From Psychrobacillus sp040274765 (GTDB lineage Bacteria; Bacillota; Bacilli; Bacillales_A; Planococcaceae): a DNA stretch of 64,000 bases. The position numbers were made by a program, and so were the translations under genes. The DNA is taken from positions 1 through 64,000 of the forward strand of contig JBEMAY010000006.1 in NCBI GenBank assembly GCA_040274765.1, in the 5' to 3' direction. Positions within the stretch are counted from its first letter, which is position 1; each line of letters starts with the position of its first letter. This document shows positions 52,834 to 61,541 of this stretch, piece after piece. The notes under the pieces were generated by a model. The model was not told where the DNA came from and ran no database searches. It saw nothing but the letters and a program-made list of their open reading frames with translations.

Positions 52834-52858
52834 GTTTTATGTTAATATAACGTAAAAC
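52834..52858. promoter_or_regulatory. Palindrome in the GNAT/aroD divergent spacer
   Basis: A 25-base dyad centred between the two start codons, with arms GTTTTATGTTA and TAACGTAAAAC pairing at 10 of 11 positions. It occupies most of a 66-base spacer, so a bound protein could control both genes. Regulator unknown. Confidence 0.55.
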
Positions 52859-52879
52859 GAAACATGATGGGAGATATTT

Positions 52880-53632
52880 ATGAAAATTATTTCTATTCGG
52901 GATATTCATATTGGAGAAGGTCTGCCCAAGGTCATTGTCCCATTAATAGGGAAAAATAAAGACTTCCTTTTAAACGAGCTCCTGTTAGTTAAGAATAGCG
53001 CTCCTGACATAGTGGAGTGGAGAGTAGATTTATTAGAAGATGTGGAAAGCTTAGAGGCAGTCAAGGACACCCTTTCCTATATACGTAACTTTCTGTATCC
53101 TATCCCTCTCCTGTTTACTTTTAGAAGCCATAAGGAAGGTGGATCTACAGTCATTGGAACTGCCTATTACAAGAAACTTTTACGTGAAATTATTCAAACA
53201 AAAGAGATAGATTTAGTGGATATAGAGCTTTTTTCGGAGGACGTAGAAGAACTAGTGGCTTTTGCTAAGGAAAATCAGGTTACTGTAATCATGTCTAACC
53301 ATGACTTTAGAGGAACACCTTCAAAAGAAGTGATAATAGATCGATTGACTACTATGCAAAAGCTAGGAGCAGATATCCCCAAAATTGCGGTCATGCCTAA
53401 TAGTCCAGCAGATGTCCTTACCCTTTTAGATGCTACCTATACGATGTACTCTACCTATGCAGACCGTCCAATTATTACGATGTCTATGGCTAAAATAGGT
53501 ATGGTTAGTCGCTTATCCGGTGAAATATTCGGTTCAGCAGCTACATTTGGTTCTGGTCTTTCAGCATCCGCTCCTGGCCAAATGGAGGCTACAGAGTTAA
53601 AGAAAGTGTTAGAGCTTTTACATAACGCATAA
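52880..53632 (+). CDS. aroD: 3-dehydroquinate dehydratase, type I
   Basis: Third step of the shikimate pathway: dehydrates 3-dehydroquinate to 3-dehydroshikimate through a Schiff base. 250 residues. DIVEWRVDLLED near residue 43, catalytic histidine in MSNHDFRGTP near 145, and the Schiff-base lysine in IPKIAVMPNSPADV near 172 are present, as is GSGLSASAPGQ. RBS GATGGGAG. Monocistronic, divergent from a GNAT gene. Confidence 0.93.
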   Translation: MKIISIRDIHIGEGLPKVIVPLIGKNKDFLLNELLLVKNSAPDIVEWRVDLLEDVESLEAVKDTLSYIRNFLYPIPLLFTFRSHKEGGSTVIGTAYYKKLLREIIQTKEIDLVDIELFSEDVEELVAFAKENQVTVIMSNHDFRGTPSKEVIIDRLTTMQKLGADIPKIAVMPNSPADVLTLLDATYTMYSTYADRPIITMSMAKIGMVSRLSGEIFGSAATFGSGLSASAPGQMEATELKKVLELLHNA

Positions 53633-53648
53633 TATAAGACTCGTATTA

Positions 53649-53688
53649 GAAAACGATAAATCGGTGACTCGATTTATCGTTTTTATCA
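53649..53688. terminator. Terminator of aroD
   Basis: AAAACGATAAATC pairs with GATTTATCGTTTT around a short loop; T runs on both strands. Also suits the convergent GNAT gene at 53708. Confidence 0.85.
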
Positions 53689-53707
53689 TTTATTAAAATT
53701 ACATTAG

Positions 53708-54169
53708 TTAAGAGGATAAACCGGTCTCTTTTTCAAATAGCTTGAGCCCTTCCCCACTAGCTCCATATACAGTTCCAATATTTCTCCATCCATAATTTTC
53801 GTAATATCCTTCTAAGCTCGTGGATAAATAAAGCTTATTATATCCTTTTCTAGCAGCTTCTCTAAGACCATCTTGTAGAAGCAAAGAACCTACTTTTCTC
53901 CCTCGAGCGTCCGGCTTTACGTATAAGCAGGCAAGCCATGGATATAAATCTTGGCGACTATTAAGATCATTTCTTAACAAAGCATAGGTTCCAATTATTT
54001 CAGCTTCTTCTACCATCACATAAAACTTGGGAATATCTAATGAATTAAAAGAATGAAGGATGGCATCCTCATAAAATTTATAATTGTTTTCATTACCCCA
54101 TTGTCCCCAGAATACTTGAATTGCTTTTTCTAACAAGTGGTTTCCTTCCGTTAATTCAACAATTTTCAT
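53708..54169 (-). CDS. GNAT-family N-acetyltransferase
   Basis: About 153 residues. GNAT core: LACLYVKPDARGRKVGSLLLQDGLREA (with R-G-R-K-V-G-S for acetyl-CoA pyrophosphate) and KLYLSTSLEGYYENYGW. ATG 54169 is used because GGGGGTAAC precedes it; the longer frame to 54268 overlaps the preceding gene. It follows another GNAT gene by 47 bases with a near-identical ribosome site, suggesting a duplicated pair that has diverged. Substrate unknown. Confidence 0.85.
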   Translation of the reverse strand: MKIVELTEGNHLLEKAIQVFWGQWGNENNYKFYEDAILHSFNSLDIPKFYVMVEEAEIIGTYALLRNDLNSRQDLYPWLACLYVKPDARGRKVGSLLLQDGLREAARKGYNKLYLSTSLEGYYENYGWRNIGTVYGASGEGLKLFEKETGLSS

Positions 54170-54216
54170 GTCGTTACCCCCAAGCTTTTTTATAAAATAC
54201 TGCACTGTTGGTATAA

Positions 54217-54678
54217 CTATTTCATTTCTGTGGATAATGTTTTTTCTAGTCTTATCATATCCACACATGGAATTCCGTTTTCCACAATCGCTTCTGGATA
54301 ATGAACAGTAAAGAAATCTCTATCCACAGATACGATTCGGAATCCACACTTTTGATAGAGAGCGAGTTGACTTAAACTAGAGTTTCCCGTGCCTACCTCT
54401 ATTGTGTTATACCCAAGCTCCTTTGATTTTTCAATTGCATGAAGCACTAGTTCTTTTCCTAGCCCTTTCCCTTGATATTGCTCACGCACAGCTACATTTT
54501 TAAGCTCCACCCTGTGGTCATTTAATGGCAACAAAACAAAAACTCCAATTGTAACGTCATCCATATTACTTATATAGCAATCTCCCTTATCCAAATAGTC
54601 TCTCACCAATTCTTCCGAAGGATCTGCTAATAGCAATAAGTCCATTGGAAAATTGCTATTTATTTTATGTACTTTCAT
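54217..54678 (-). CDS. GNAT-family N-acetyltransferase
   Basis: 153 residues. Acetyl-CoA-binding motif REQYQGKGLGKELVLHAIEKS, then YNTIEVGTGNSSLSQLALYQKCGFRIVSVDRDFF, the layout of the YjaB/YvbK-type acetyltransferases. RBS GGGGGAAGTGAC before ATG. Probably cotranscribed with the downstream GNAT gene at 53708. Substrate unknown. Confidence 0.87.
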   Translation of the reverse strand: MKVHKINSNFPMDLLLLADPSEELVRDYLDKGDCYISNMDDVTIGVFVLLPLNDHRVELKNVAVREQYQGKGLGKELVLHAIEKSKELGYNTIEVGTGNSSLSQLALYQKCGFRIVSVDRDFFTVHYPEAIVENGIPCVDMIRLEKTLSTEMK

Positions 54679-54721
54679 GTCACTTCCCCCTACCTCGTAT
54701 CATTTATAAAATTGTACCAAA

Positions 54722-54760
54722 AGAAAAGCCGTCCTTCTCTAAAATGAGTGGACGACAGAA
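54722..54760 (-). terminator. Terminator of the duplicated-domain secreted protein gene
   Basis: On the minus strand GTCGTCC pairs with GGACGGC, followed by TTTTCTTTT, just beyond the stop at 54765. Confidence 0.75.
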
Positions 54761-54764
54761 ATTT

Positions 54765-56165
54765 TTATGACCTTGGGATCAATAACTCTAAAATATCTTC
54801 AGACACATAAGTTTGCTTGTTGTGCAGAATTGGAGCCTCTTTAAATTCTCTTATACTTCTATTGTATCCATACTTTAGCTCGCCACGTGTAATGGTAAAG
54901 GAACCATTGCCAAGCTTTAAATACATACTGTTTCGTTTTGGATGAGATATTACCTCATATCCTAAATGCTGGGCCACTTGACGCAAAGGAATCATTTTAA
55001 CTCCATTATGGATAAAATAGTTTTCTGCTATTATGTGGTTGAGCTCCTTTACTGCAGGTTCAACATAGTCTATTGCTATAATTTTAGAAGGAGTCGTAAG
55101 CTTCTGTTCTCCCTTTGGAGGACTATAAAATACAATCAGCTCTTTATCCTTCAATTCCTGTTGTTTAATTTTTTTACCTTTTTCATCTATTAGCTTTGTT
55201 TTTTCAGTAATCTTCAGCTGTAGCTCCCTATCAAAGCTCACAAGCTTCTCATTAAATTTCGATACTTTTACTAAGCTGCCCTTTTCTTCGTGAGTAACAA
55301 TTATATCTGGGGTAATTCTTGGTGGATATATTAGAATCATTGGTTTATTTTTATCGTAATAGGCATCCACTTTCTGACCCTTTTTTATCGAATCGATTGA
55401 GACTTTTTCAGAAGCATTATTAAGCGATATTACTTCTTTGTTTAATACAAACATAGATATCTGTGGCTCTTCATCGTCTGATTCTACAGTCAAGGTCACT
55501 TCTTTATTACCTTTAGTTACTTCCTTAACGGTACCTGTAAACTTGATAAAGTTACTGGCATTCTGCTCCTCATCATCTAAGACCACTACTTTAGATGGTA
55601 TTGCTTGCGCAGGAATACTTCTAGTCGAGTTCTTATAAAATACAATTAGCTCATGTCCTGCAAAATTCTTTTGAACGATATTTTCCCCTTGCTTATTAAC
55701 TACTCGCGTATCTTTAGTAATGTTCAGCTTAAGCTGATTGTCTTCACTTGTTAACTGATCATCAAATATTCCCACTTTGGCAAATCCAACATTTTTGGAA
55801 TCATGCGCAATGATAAGCTCTGGAGTAATTTGAGCAGGATAAATCATAATCCTAGCTTTTGTTTTGTCATAATAGGCCTCTATTCGTTGTCCCTTCACAA
55901 GCTCTTTTTGTTGAATTTCCTTCGCTGTACCGCCATTAAACAATAGTGTCTCATCGGAAATAGTAAAAATAGTGACAATTGGTTCTTTTTTCTCTGTTTC
56001 TACCGTAAGTATGACATTGTCATCCTTGCTTTTTATCTCTTTAATGACACCAGTAAATTTCTCTAATTTAGACATAGATTCTTCCTCCTTCGCTAAAACA
56101 AAAGTAGGTGCGAGAAGAAGACAGGTAGCTATAAAAAATATGGAAAGATAGCGTAGGTTTTTCAT
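54765..56165 (-). CDS. Secreted protein with duplicated beta domain and copper-amine-oxidase-N-like C-terminus
   Basis: 466 residues. Signal peptide (NLRYLSIFFIATCLLLAPTFVLA, cleavage near 25). Two repeats of about 165 residues follow (37-200 and 207-372), sharing FTGxVKExxxxxxxVxLTVE, GQ+xxAYYDK, IxIYPxxITPxxIxxH and ELIVFY. The last 90 residues (HNGVKMIPLRQVAQHLGYEV, VSEDILELL) are a copper amine oxidase N-terminal-like domain, common in Bacillales surface proteins. No catalytic residues recognised; probably structural or binding. Monocistronic, RBS AAAGGGGA. Confidence 0.78.
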   Translation of the reverse strand: MKNLRYLSIFFIATCLLLAPTFVLAKEEESMSKLEKFTGVIKEIKSKDDNVILTVETEKKEPIVTIFTISDETLLFNGGTAKEIQQKELVKGQRIEAYYDKTKARIMIYPAQITPELIIAHDSKNVGFAKVGIFDDQLTSEDNQLKLNITKDTRVVNKQGENIVQKNFAGHELIVFYKNSTRSIPAQAIPSKVVVLDDEEQNASNFIKFTGTVKEVTKGNKEVTLTVESDDEEPQISMFVLNKEVISLNNASEKVSIDSIKKGQKVDAYYDKNKPMILIYPPRITPDIIVTHEEKGSLVKVSKFNEKLVSFDRELQLKITEKTKLIDEKGKKIKQQELKDKELIVFYSPPKGEQKLTTPSKIIAIDYVEPAVKELNHIIAENYFIHNGVKMIPLRQVAQHLGYEVISHPKRNSMYLKLGNGSFTITRGELKYGYNRSIREFKEAPILHNKQTYVSEDILELLIPRS

Positions 56166-56300
56166 TTGAATCGTCCCCTTTGTTATTATTAGAGAATTAG
56201 ACGGAAGGTTTCCATAAACGTTTCATATTATTTTTGAAACGTTCATTGTACTTGTACGTATAAAGTATTATGTAAAAATACTTAGGAATGGAGCATAAAT

Positions 56301-57200
56301 ATGGCGTTAGTAATCAACGAAGTAACCAAGCGTTACCATGATTTCACTGCAGTAGACCATCTTTCCTTCACCATCGAAAAAGGTGAAATTTTTGGATTGA
56401 TTGGTCAAAATGGAGCAGGTAAAACAACAACTTTTCGAATGATATTAGATTTACAGGAAACTACTGAAGGGACTATTACATGGGATGGTACAAATATCAA
56501 CCATATTAATCGAGACCTACTTGGCTATTTACCAGAGGAAAGAGGAATTTTCCCATCTATGAAAGTAGAGGATCAGCTTTACTTTTTTGGCGAGCTTCGT
56601 GGTAAATCTCGAAAGGACCTTAAAAAGGAAGTCGATTATTGGATTGACCGTTTTGAATTAGAGGATAAAAGAAAAGCAAAAGCAGAAACATTATCAAAAG
56701 GGAACCAGCAAAAGGTACAATTGATCGCAAGCTTTATACACCAGCCTGCATTTCTCATATTAGACGAACCATTCAGTGGACTGGATCCAGTAAACAAAGA
56801 CTTGTTAAAAGGAGCTATTTTAGAGCTTAAAGACAAAGGCACTACTATTTTATTTTCTAGTCACCAGATGGAAAATGTGGAAGAGCTATGTGACCATCTG
56901 TGTCTATTAAAACGAGGGGTCTCTTTATTTTCCGGAAGCCTACTAGATTTGAAGAAGCAGTATGGGAAAACAAGACTAAGCATTCGTACAGATCTACCTA
57001 AGGAAAAGCTGGAAAGTATGGAGGGCGTCGAGCACGTGCATGTTGGCAAAGACCAATACGTACTTACATTAGCAGACGAAAAATATGCTCAAGCGATTTT
57101 TGATTCTATTTTTGATGGTAAATATATCGAAAAATTTAGCTTGGATTATCTGTCATTAGATGAAATTTTCAAGGATAAGGTAGGTGGCAAAAATGTCTAA
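56301..57200 (+). CDS. ABC exporter ATP-binding protein (NatA/YhaQ-like)
   Basis: 299 residues: Walker A GQNGAGKTTT, Q-loop, LSKGNQQKVQLI signature, Walker B FLILDEPFSGLDPVN and H-loop FSSHQMENVEEL. The C-terminal 80 residues are the extra domain typical of ABC-2 drug/sodium exporters. Nearest family memory is B. subtilis YhaQ (with permease YhaP). RBS TGGAGC. The permease gene overlaps by eight bases. Confidence 0.88.
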   Translation: MALVINEVTKRYHDFTAVDHLSFTIEKGEIFGLIGQNGAGKTTTFRMILDLQETTEGTITWDGTNINHINRDLLGYLPEERGIFPSMKVEDQLYFFGELRGKSRKDLKKEVDYWIDRFELEDKRKAKAETLSKGNQQKVQLIASFIHQPAFLILDEPFSGLDPVNKDLLKGAILELKDKGTTILFSSHQMENVEELCDHLCLLKRGVSLFSGSLLDLKKQYGKTRLSIRTDLPKEKLESMEGVEHVHVGKDQYVLTLADEKYAQAIFDSIFDGKYIEKFSLDYLSLDEIFKDKVGGKNV

Positions 57201-58431
57201 GTTTTGGTTGCTTGTAAAACAGCTATATACCGAAAAGATAAAGGCGAAGTCATTTATTGTCATGCTGGCCATATATGTTGGTGTAATCTCCATTGTTATG
57301 TTTTGGTCCGACATAAAGGCTGCTTTCTTTGAAAGTGAAGCATTGGAAATTGCTGTGGTAAATGAAACGGATGCCGATATTGATGCTTTGTTCCAATCGA
57401 ATAGTGATTTAGCCTTCTCCTTCCCTACAGAATCTAATAAGGAAGTAGAAAAGGAAGTAATTGATGGAGACTATGCTGCAGCTATTTTTATAAAAGATGA
57501 GGGAAACTCTCTTAGCGCTGAAATCGCAACCTATGAACCACTAACGTTTAATGATCAGCTTAGCCTATCTTCAACCCTTCAATATGCAGGAAAATTGTAT
57601 GAGGTCCAACAGTTAGATTTATCAGCTGAGGAAGCCGACAAGATCCTGCAATCGGAAACAGTTATTACTATGAAAAATTTAGATGAAGCCTCAAGTGGCG
57701 GTAAGAGTGAGGATGAGAAGGCTATAGGAATCGTCGCTTCTATGCTTGTTGGTTCGTTAATTTACGGATTTTTAATCTCGTTCTCCTCTATGATTACAGC
57801 AGACGTAGCTTCTGAAAAGGGTTCTCGCGTTTTAGAGGTTCTTCTTGCCAGTGTCAAACCATCTACACATTTAATAGCTAAATTAACAGGTACATTTCTC
57901 CTTGCAATTACACAAATCGGGGCATTGGTCCTTGTGCTAGCAATCATCTTCATGACAGTTGATGGTGGATCAAAAATAGATAGCATACAACCTATGATTG
58001 AGGAGCTGTCCTACTCTTATATTGCTTATGCACTCGTATTTTTAGTTCTGACCATTGTTCTGAATTTAATCATTGGGGCATTATTAGGTTCACTTGTTTC
58101 TAAAGTAGAGGAAGCCAGTCAAGCTATGATGCCAATGACAATCATCGGAATCATTGGGTTCTACGTATTAATCTTTGGAGCACAAAGTCCAGACACGATG
58201 CTGGTAAAGGTTTTCTCTTACATCCCATTTACATCAGGGATGGTAATGCCACTACGTATTGGAGCAACGGACATTGGGTCTTTCGAGCCTCTACTTGCTC
58301 TAGGAATCCTAGCTCTTACATCTATCATAGCTTTCGTTATTAGTCTCTCCTTCTATAAACGAAGTGTTCTTACGTATAGTACAGGTGGGCTTATCCAAAA
58401 GATTAAAACGATGCTGAAGGTAACAACTTAA
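57193..58431 (+). CDS. ABC exporter permease (NatB/YhaP-like)
   Basis: 412 residues: helix 1 (VMLAIYVGVISIVMFW), a large extracytoplasmic domain (about 45-165), then five helices including SSMITADVASEKGSRVLEVLLASVKPSTHLIAKL (the ABC-2 EKGSR signature, at 57782-57880) and YIPFTSGMVMPLRI. ATG 57193 is preferred (AAGGTAGGTGG upstream) over GTG 57184. Pair with the preceding ATPase; Na+ or drug efflux is the family inference. Confidence 0.88.
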   Translation: MSKFWLLVKQLYTEKIKAKSFIVMLAIYVGVISIVMFWSDIKAAFFESEALEIAVVNETDADIDALFQSNSDLAFSFPTESNKEVEKEVIDGDYAAAIFIKDEGNSLSAEIATYEPLTFNDQLSLSSTLQYAGKLYEVQQLDLSAEEADKILQSETVITMKNLDEASSGGKSEDEKAIGIVASMLVGSLIYGFLISFSSMITADVASEKGSRVLEVLLASVKPSTHLIAKLTGTFLLAITQIGALVLVLAIIFMTVDGGSKIDSIQPMIEELSYSYIAYALVFLVLTIVLNLIIGALLGSLVSKVEEASQAMMPMTIIGIIGFYVLIFGAQSPDTMLVKVFSYIPFTSGMVMPLRIGATDIGSFEPLLALGILALTSIIAFVISLSFYKRSVLTYSTGGLIQKIKTMLKVTT

Positions 58432-58437
58432 TACTAA

Positions 58438-58477
58438 ATGAAAGTACCGTTGACCTTACATGGCTACGGTACTTTTT
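58438..58477 (+). terminator. Terminator of the NatAB-like operon
   Basis: AAGTACCGT pairs with ACGGTACTT around a 15-base loop, followed by TTTT, a few bases beyond the permease stop codon. Confidence 0.8.
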
Positions 58478-58560
58478 ACTATTTGGAGCGTATTGCTCTC
58501 GTCACTTTTACAGTGCTTTTTTGCATATACTATGGGGGTGAAAGAAGGGATGCGAATAAT

Positions 58561-60405
58561 ATGTGCGGAATAACGGGATGGGTTGACTTTAAAAGAGATT
58601 TAAGGGGCTATTCCCCCATTGTAGAGAAAATGGCAGAGTGCTTAAAAAAGCGTGGGCCTGATGATCATCAAGTATGGAGTTCTGTTCATGCAATTTTTGG
58701 CCACCGAAGATTGACAGTAGTTGACCCTATCGGTGGTAAGCAGCCTATGAGTAAAAGCTATCAATCTAGAAACTACACACTTTGCTATAATGGTGAACTG
58801 TACAATACCGAAGAGCTTCGAAAAGAATTATTAAGTCGAGGGCATTCATTTTCTGGCCATTCCGATACAGAGGTATTGTTAACCTCTTATAGCGAATGGA
58901 AGGAACAGTGCATTGATTATTTTAATGGGATTTTTGCATTTGCGATTTGGGACGAAGAAGAACAAAAAGTTTTTATGGCAAGAGACCGTTTAGGGGTTAA
59001 GCCTTTGTTTTATACAGAAAGAAATGAAGGGTTACTCTTCGGATCTGAATTAAAATCATTGCTTGCACATCCAGATGTCCCAACGGAAATGGACCGTGTT
59101 GGTTTATCAGAAATTATTGGGTTAGGTCCTTCTCGTACCCCTGGCGTTGGTGTTTATAAAGGGATAATGGAGCTTCGTCCAGCACATGCCTTAATCTTCT
59201 CTAAGAATGGTCTCCGTATATGGAGATATTGGAATGTGGAAAGTAAGGAGCATACCGATAATCTAGACGAAACAGTCGAGAAAGTTAGATACTTGTTTAC
59301 AGATGCGGTAGAAAGACAACTCGTGTCCGATGTGCCTTTATGTACATTCCTTTCAGGAGGAATAGACTCGAGTGCTATTTCTGCAGTGGCGGCGAATGCC
59401 TATAAAAGAGATGGTAAGCCTCCGCTTCATACTTACTCCATTGATTATGAAAATAACAACGTACATTTCAAGGGCAATGAGTTTCAGCCTAGCGAAGATT
59501 TCCCTTTCATCCAAAAGGTCTCCAACACTCTTAATACCACCCACCATTTTTCTGTTATTACTCAGGATGATTTAGCCCAATTCCTAACGGAGGCAGTCCA
59601 TGTTCGCGATTTACCTGGAATGGCAGATATCGACTCCTCTCTATTATGGTTTTGCAAGGAGATCAAAAAGGATTTTACCGTAGGATTATCAGGAGAATGT
59701 GCGGATGAAATTTTTGGTGGCTACCCATGGTTCCATAAGATAGGAAATGCAGAAACAGGCTTTCCTTGGATTCGCTCCAAGCATGAAAGACACTCCTTGC
59801 TAAATGATAGCTGGCAGAAAAAATTGGACATTGATGAATATGTCCAAAATGCTTATGATGTCAGTGCAGCTGAGACGCCTCAGCTATTTGGAGAATCCTC
59901 TATAGAAGCAGAGCGAAGAGAGCTTTTTTATATGAATATGATTTGGTTTATGACCACACTGCTAGACCGCAAAGACCGAATGAGCATGGGAGCAAGTTTA
60001 GAGGTGCGTGTACCATTTGCTGACCACCGGCTTGTAGAGTATGCGTGGAATATTCCATGGGAATTCAAAATGGTTGGAAATCAAGAAAAAGGTATATTGC
60101 GCAAGGCTTTAGAGGGAATTCTTCCGAACGAGGTACTTTATCGTAAAAAAAGTCCTTACCCAAAAACACATAATCCTGTTTACGCTGCAAAGGTACAGCT
60201 TATGCTAAAGGAACAGTTGTTAGATAAGCATTCTATCTTACATGAATTATTTACACCAAGTAGCCTTCACGCTTTAATCGAATCAAATGGAGAAGCCTTT
60301 AAAACTCCTTGGTATGGTCAATTGATGACGGGTCCTCAGCTGTTGGCCTACTTGGCTCAAATGCATATTTGGTTTAAGGATTATAATGTACAGCTCGTTG
60401 ACTGA
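58561..60405 (+). CDS. asnO: Asparagine synthase (glutamine-hydrolysing), AsnO-like
   Basis: Ntn-glutaminase plus synthetase, making asparagine from aspartate, glutamine and ATP. The start must be ATG 58561 since the catalytic cysteine is residue 2 (MCGITGWV). Glutaminase domain to about 200 (with RLSVVD-like RLTVVDPIGGKQPM, NGELYN, GHSDTEVLL); synthetase P-loop FLSGGIDSSAISA near 260 and GLSGECADEIFGGYPW. 614 residues, same length as B. subtilis AsnO (YisO), rather than AsnB or AsnH. Monocistronic; followed by a terminator. Confidence 0.93.
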   Translation: MCGITGWVDFKRDLRGYSPIVEKMAECLKKRGPDDHQVWSSVHAIFGHRRLTVVDPIGGKQPMSKSYQSRNYTLCYNGELYNTEELRKELLSRGHSFSGHSDTEVLLTSYSEWKEQCIDYFNGIFAFAIWDEEEQKVFMARDRLGVKPLFYTERNEGLLFGSELKSLLAHPDVPTEMDRVGLSEIIGLGPSRTPGVGVYKGIMELRPAHALIFSKNGLRIWRYWNVESKEHTDNLDETVEKVRYLFTDAVERQLVSDVPLCTFLSGGIDSSAISAVAANAYKRDGKPPLHTYSIDYENNNVHFKGNEFQPSEDFPFIQKVSNTLNTTHHFSVITQDDLAQFLTEAVHVRDLPGMADIDSSLLWFCKEIKKDFTVGLSGECADEIFGGYPWFHKIGNAETGFPWIRSKHERHSLLNDSWQKKLDIDEYVQNAYDVSAAETPQLFGESSIEAERRELFYMNMIWFMTTLLDRKDRMSMGASLEVRVPFADHRLVEYAWNIPWEFKMVGNQEKGILRKALEGILPNEVLYRKKSPYPKTHNPVYAAKVQLMLKEQLLDKHSILHELFTPSSLHALIESNGEAFKTPWYGQLMTGPQLLAYLAQMHIWFKDYNVQLVD

Positions 60406-60420
60406 TAGATGGATAGAGGG

Positions 60421-60456
60421 CTGGACGTGAACTATAACGTCCATGCTCTTTTTTAT
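60421..60456 (+). terminator. Terminator of asnO
   Basis: GGACGT pairs with ACGTCC around eight bases, then ATGCTC and a T-rich tract. It lies 18 bases after the asnO stop. Confidence 0.75.
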
Positions 60457-61262
60457 TTTTTTACTCCAATGTACAGTAGATGAGATGATAATCCTAACAA
60501 ATATGGGTCACTTGCTTTTTCGATTAGCAGGTTAATTAGTTTTTCATATTCCTGCTCTCCTTTACTCTTCCAGTAGTTCCAACTCTCCTTGGTTAATGTT
60601 GCAGCCACGTTAGAGCCAATTAATGCTTGGCTTTGAAACCCATTAGATTCCATAAAGGGAGTTATCTCATCAATATTATAATAATAGGCTCCTGTAAAAC
60701 GCCCTGCCTCTTGATGATCAAAGCAGCCAGTTTGATTGAATTGTGAGATATTATCAATCTGGTCATTTGGTTTCCAATTTTCAGGATGTGCCAGAGAGGC
60801 TAGAAGATGTTTTATCCTAGGCATAAATGCCACAAAGACAAGACCGTCTTTTTTAGTTACTCTATGTAATTCTTGGATTGCTTTTATGCGGTGATCCTCT
60901 TTCTGTAAATGATACATCGGTCCAAGCATAAGAGCAGCATCAAACTGACCATCGGGAATTTTAGATAAGTCTCGTGCATCAGCCACTAGGAAATCGGTGA
61001 AATAACTTGTTAGATGAAGCTCTTCTGCTTTTCCTTTCGCTATTTCTACTAGTTTAGGAGTAAGATCCGTTAGTGTTACATTGTAACCTTTACGAGCCAA
61101 TTCCATTGCATATTTCCCCGGGCCTGCTCCGTTATCAAGGATGTGTCCACTAGGAGGCAAGTACTTACTTATGTAGTGCCAATTCACCAGAAATTCAATG
61201 GGTTCTCTTTCTAATCTTCCCCATTCATCAAATTGATTGTAATAACTAATAATATCTCTCAT
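60453..61262 (-). CDS. Class I SAM-dependent methyltransferase
   Basis: 269 residues. SAM motif I ILDNGAGPGKYAMELARKGY near residue 40, acidic ribose-binding residues in VTLTDLTPKLVEIAKG, motif II FLVADARDLSKI and motif III GQFDAALMLGPMYHLQ are present (ubiE/Tam-like Methyltransf_25 fold). Small-molecule substrate likely but unknown. RBS AGGTG. Monocistronic; convergent with asnO. Confidence 0.85.
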   Translation of the reverse strand: MRDIISYYNQFDEWGRLEREPIEFLVNWHYISKYLPPSGHILDNGAGPGKYAMELARKGYNVTLTDLTPKLVEIAKGKAEELHLTSYFTDFLVADARDLSKIPDGQFDAALMLGPMYHLQKEDHRIKAIQELHRVTKKDGLVFVAFMPRIKHLLASLAHPENWKPNDQIDNISQFNQTGCFDHQEAGRFTGAYYYNIDEITPFMESNGFQSQALIGSNVAATLTKESWNYWKSKGEQEYEKLINLLIEKASDPYLLGLSSHLLYIGVKK

Positions 61263-61372
61263 AAAACACCTACATTCCTTTGTAAATTTAATATCTAAGT
61301 TCTACATAATGTAGAAGAATTCCTGCTATGTAATAGGAAGTCCGTAAATCTAAAGGGATTTCTACAAAACAC

Positions 61373-61412
61373 AATAAAAAGACAGAGATTTGATTGTCTC
61401 TGCCTTTTTACT
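61373..61412. terminator. Terminator-like hairpin
   Basis: AAAAAGACAGAGA pairs with TCTCTGCCTTTTT around an eight-base loop with T runs on both sides; it lies between the methyltransferase promoter region and a dispersed-repeat remnant, where it could stop minus-strand transcription of ykuR. Confidence 0.75.
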
Positions 61413-61454
61413 TTGTTTAAAAAATATAGAACTGTGCACCTGTGGAAAGATTGA

Positions 61455-61540
61455 TGTCTAGCTCCGGTGGCTGAGGTACTGCCTCCTCGCTTTTTTCCAT
61501 TTGCCTGTCGGGGCAGGGATAGGTGCTTACGCTTTTCTTG
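61455..61540 (-). repeat. Dispersed palindromic repeat, copy with internal deletion
   Basis: TGTCTAGCTCC joined to GGTGGCTGAGGTACTGCCTC, then CCATTTGCCTGTCGGGGCAG and ACGCTTTTCTTG, matches the repeat of 3387-3684 in reverse but lacks the roughly 40 bases between TAGCTCC and the core. It ends one base from the stop codon of ykuR. Confidence 0.85.
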
Positions 61541-61541
61541 T

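Noticed and set aside
52814..52909. Longer start of the GNAT gene overlapping aroD
   Set aside because: It would run through the divergent promoter and into the aroD coding region; ATG 52813 has a proper site.
58438..58560. N-terminal extension of asparagine synthase
   Set aside because: The extended frame crosses the upstream terminator and would bury the catalytic cysteine that must be residue 2.
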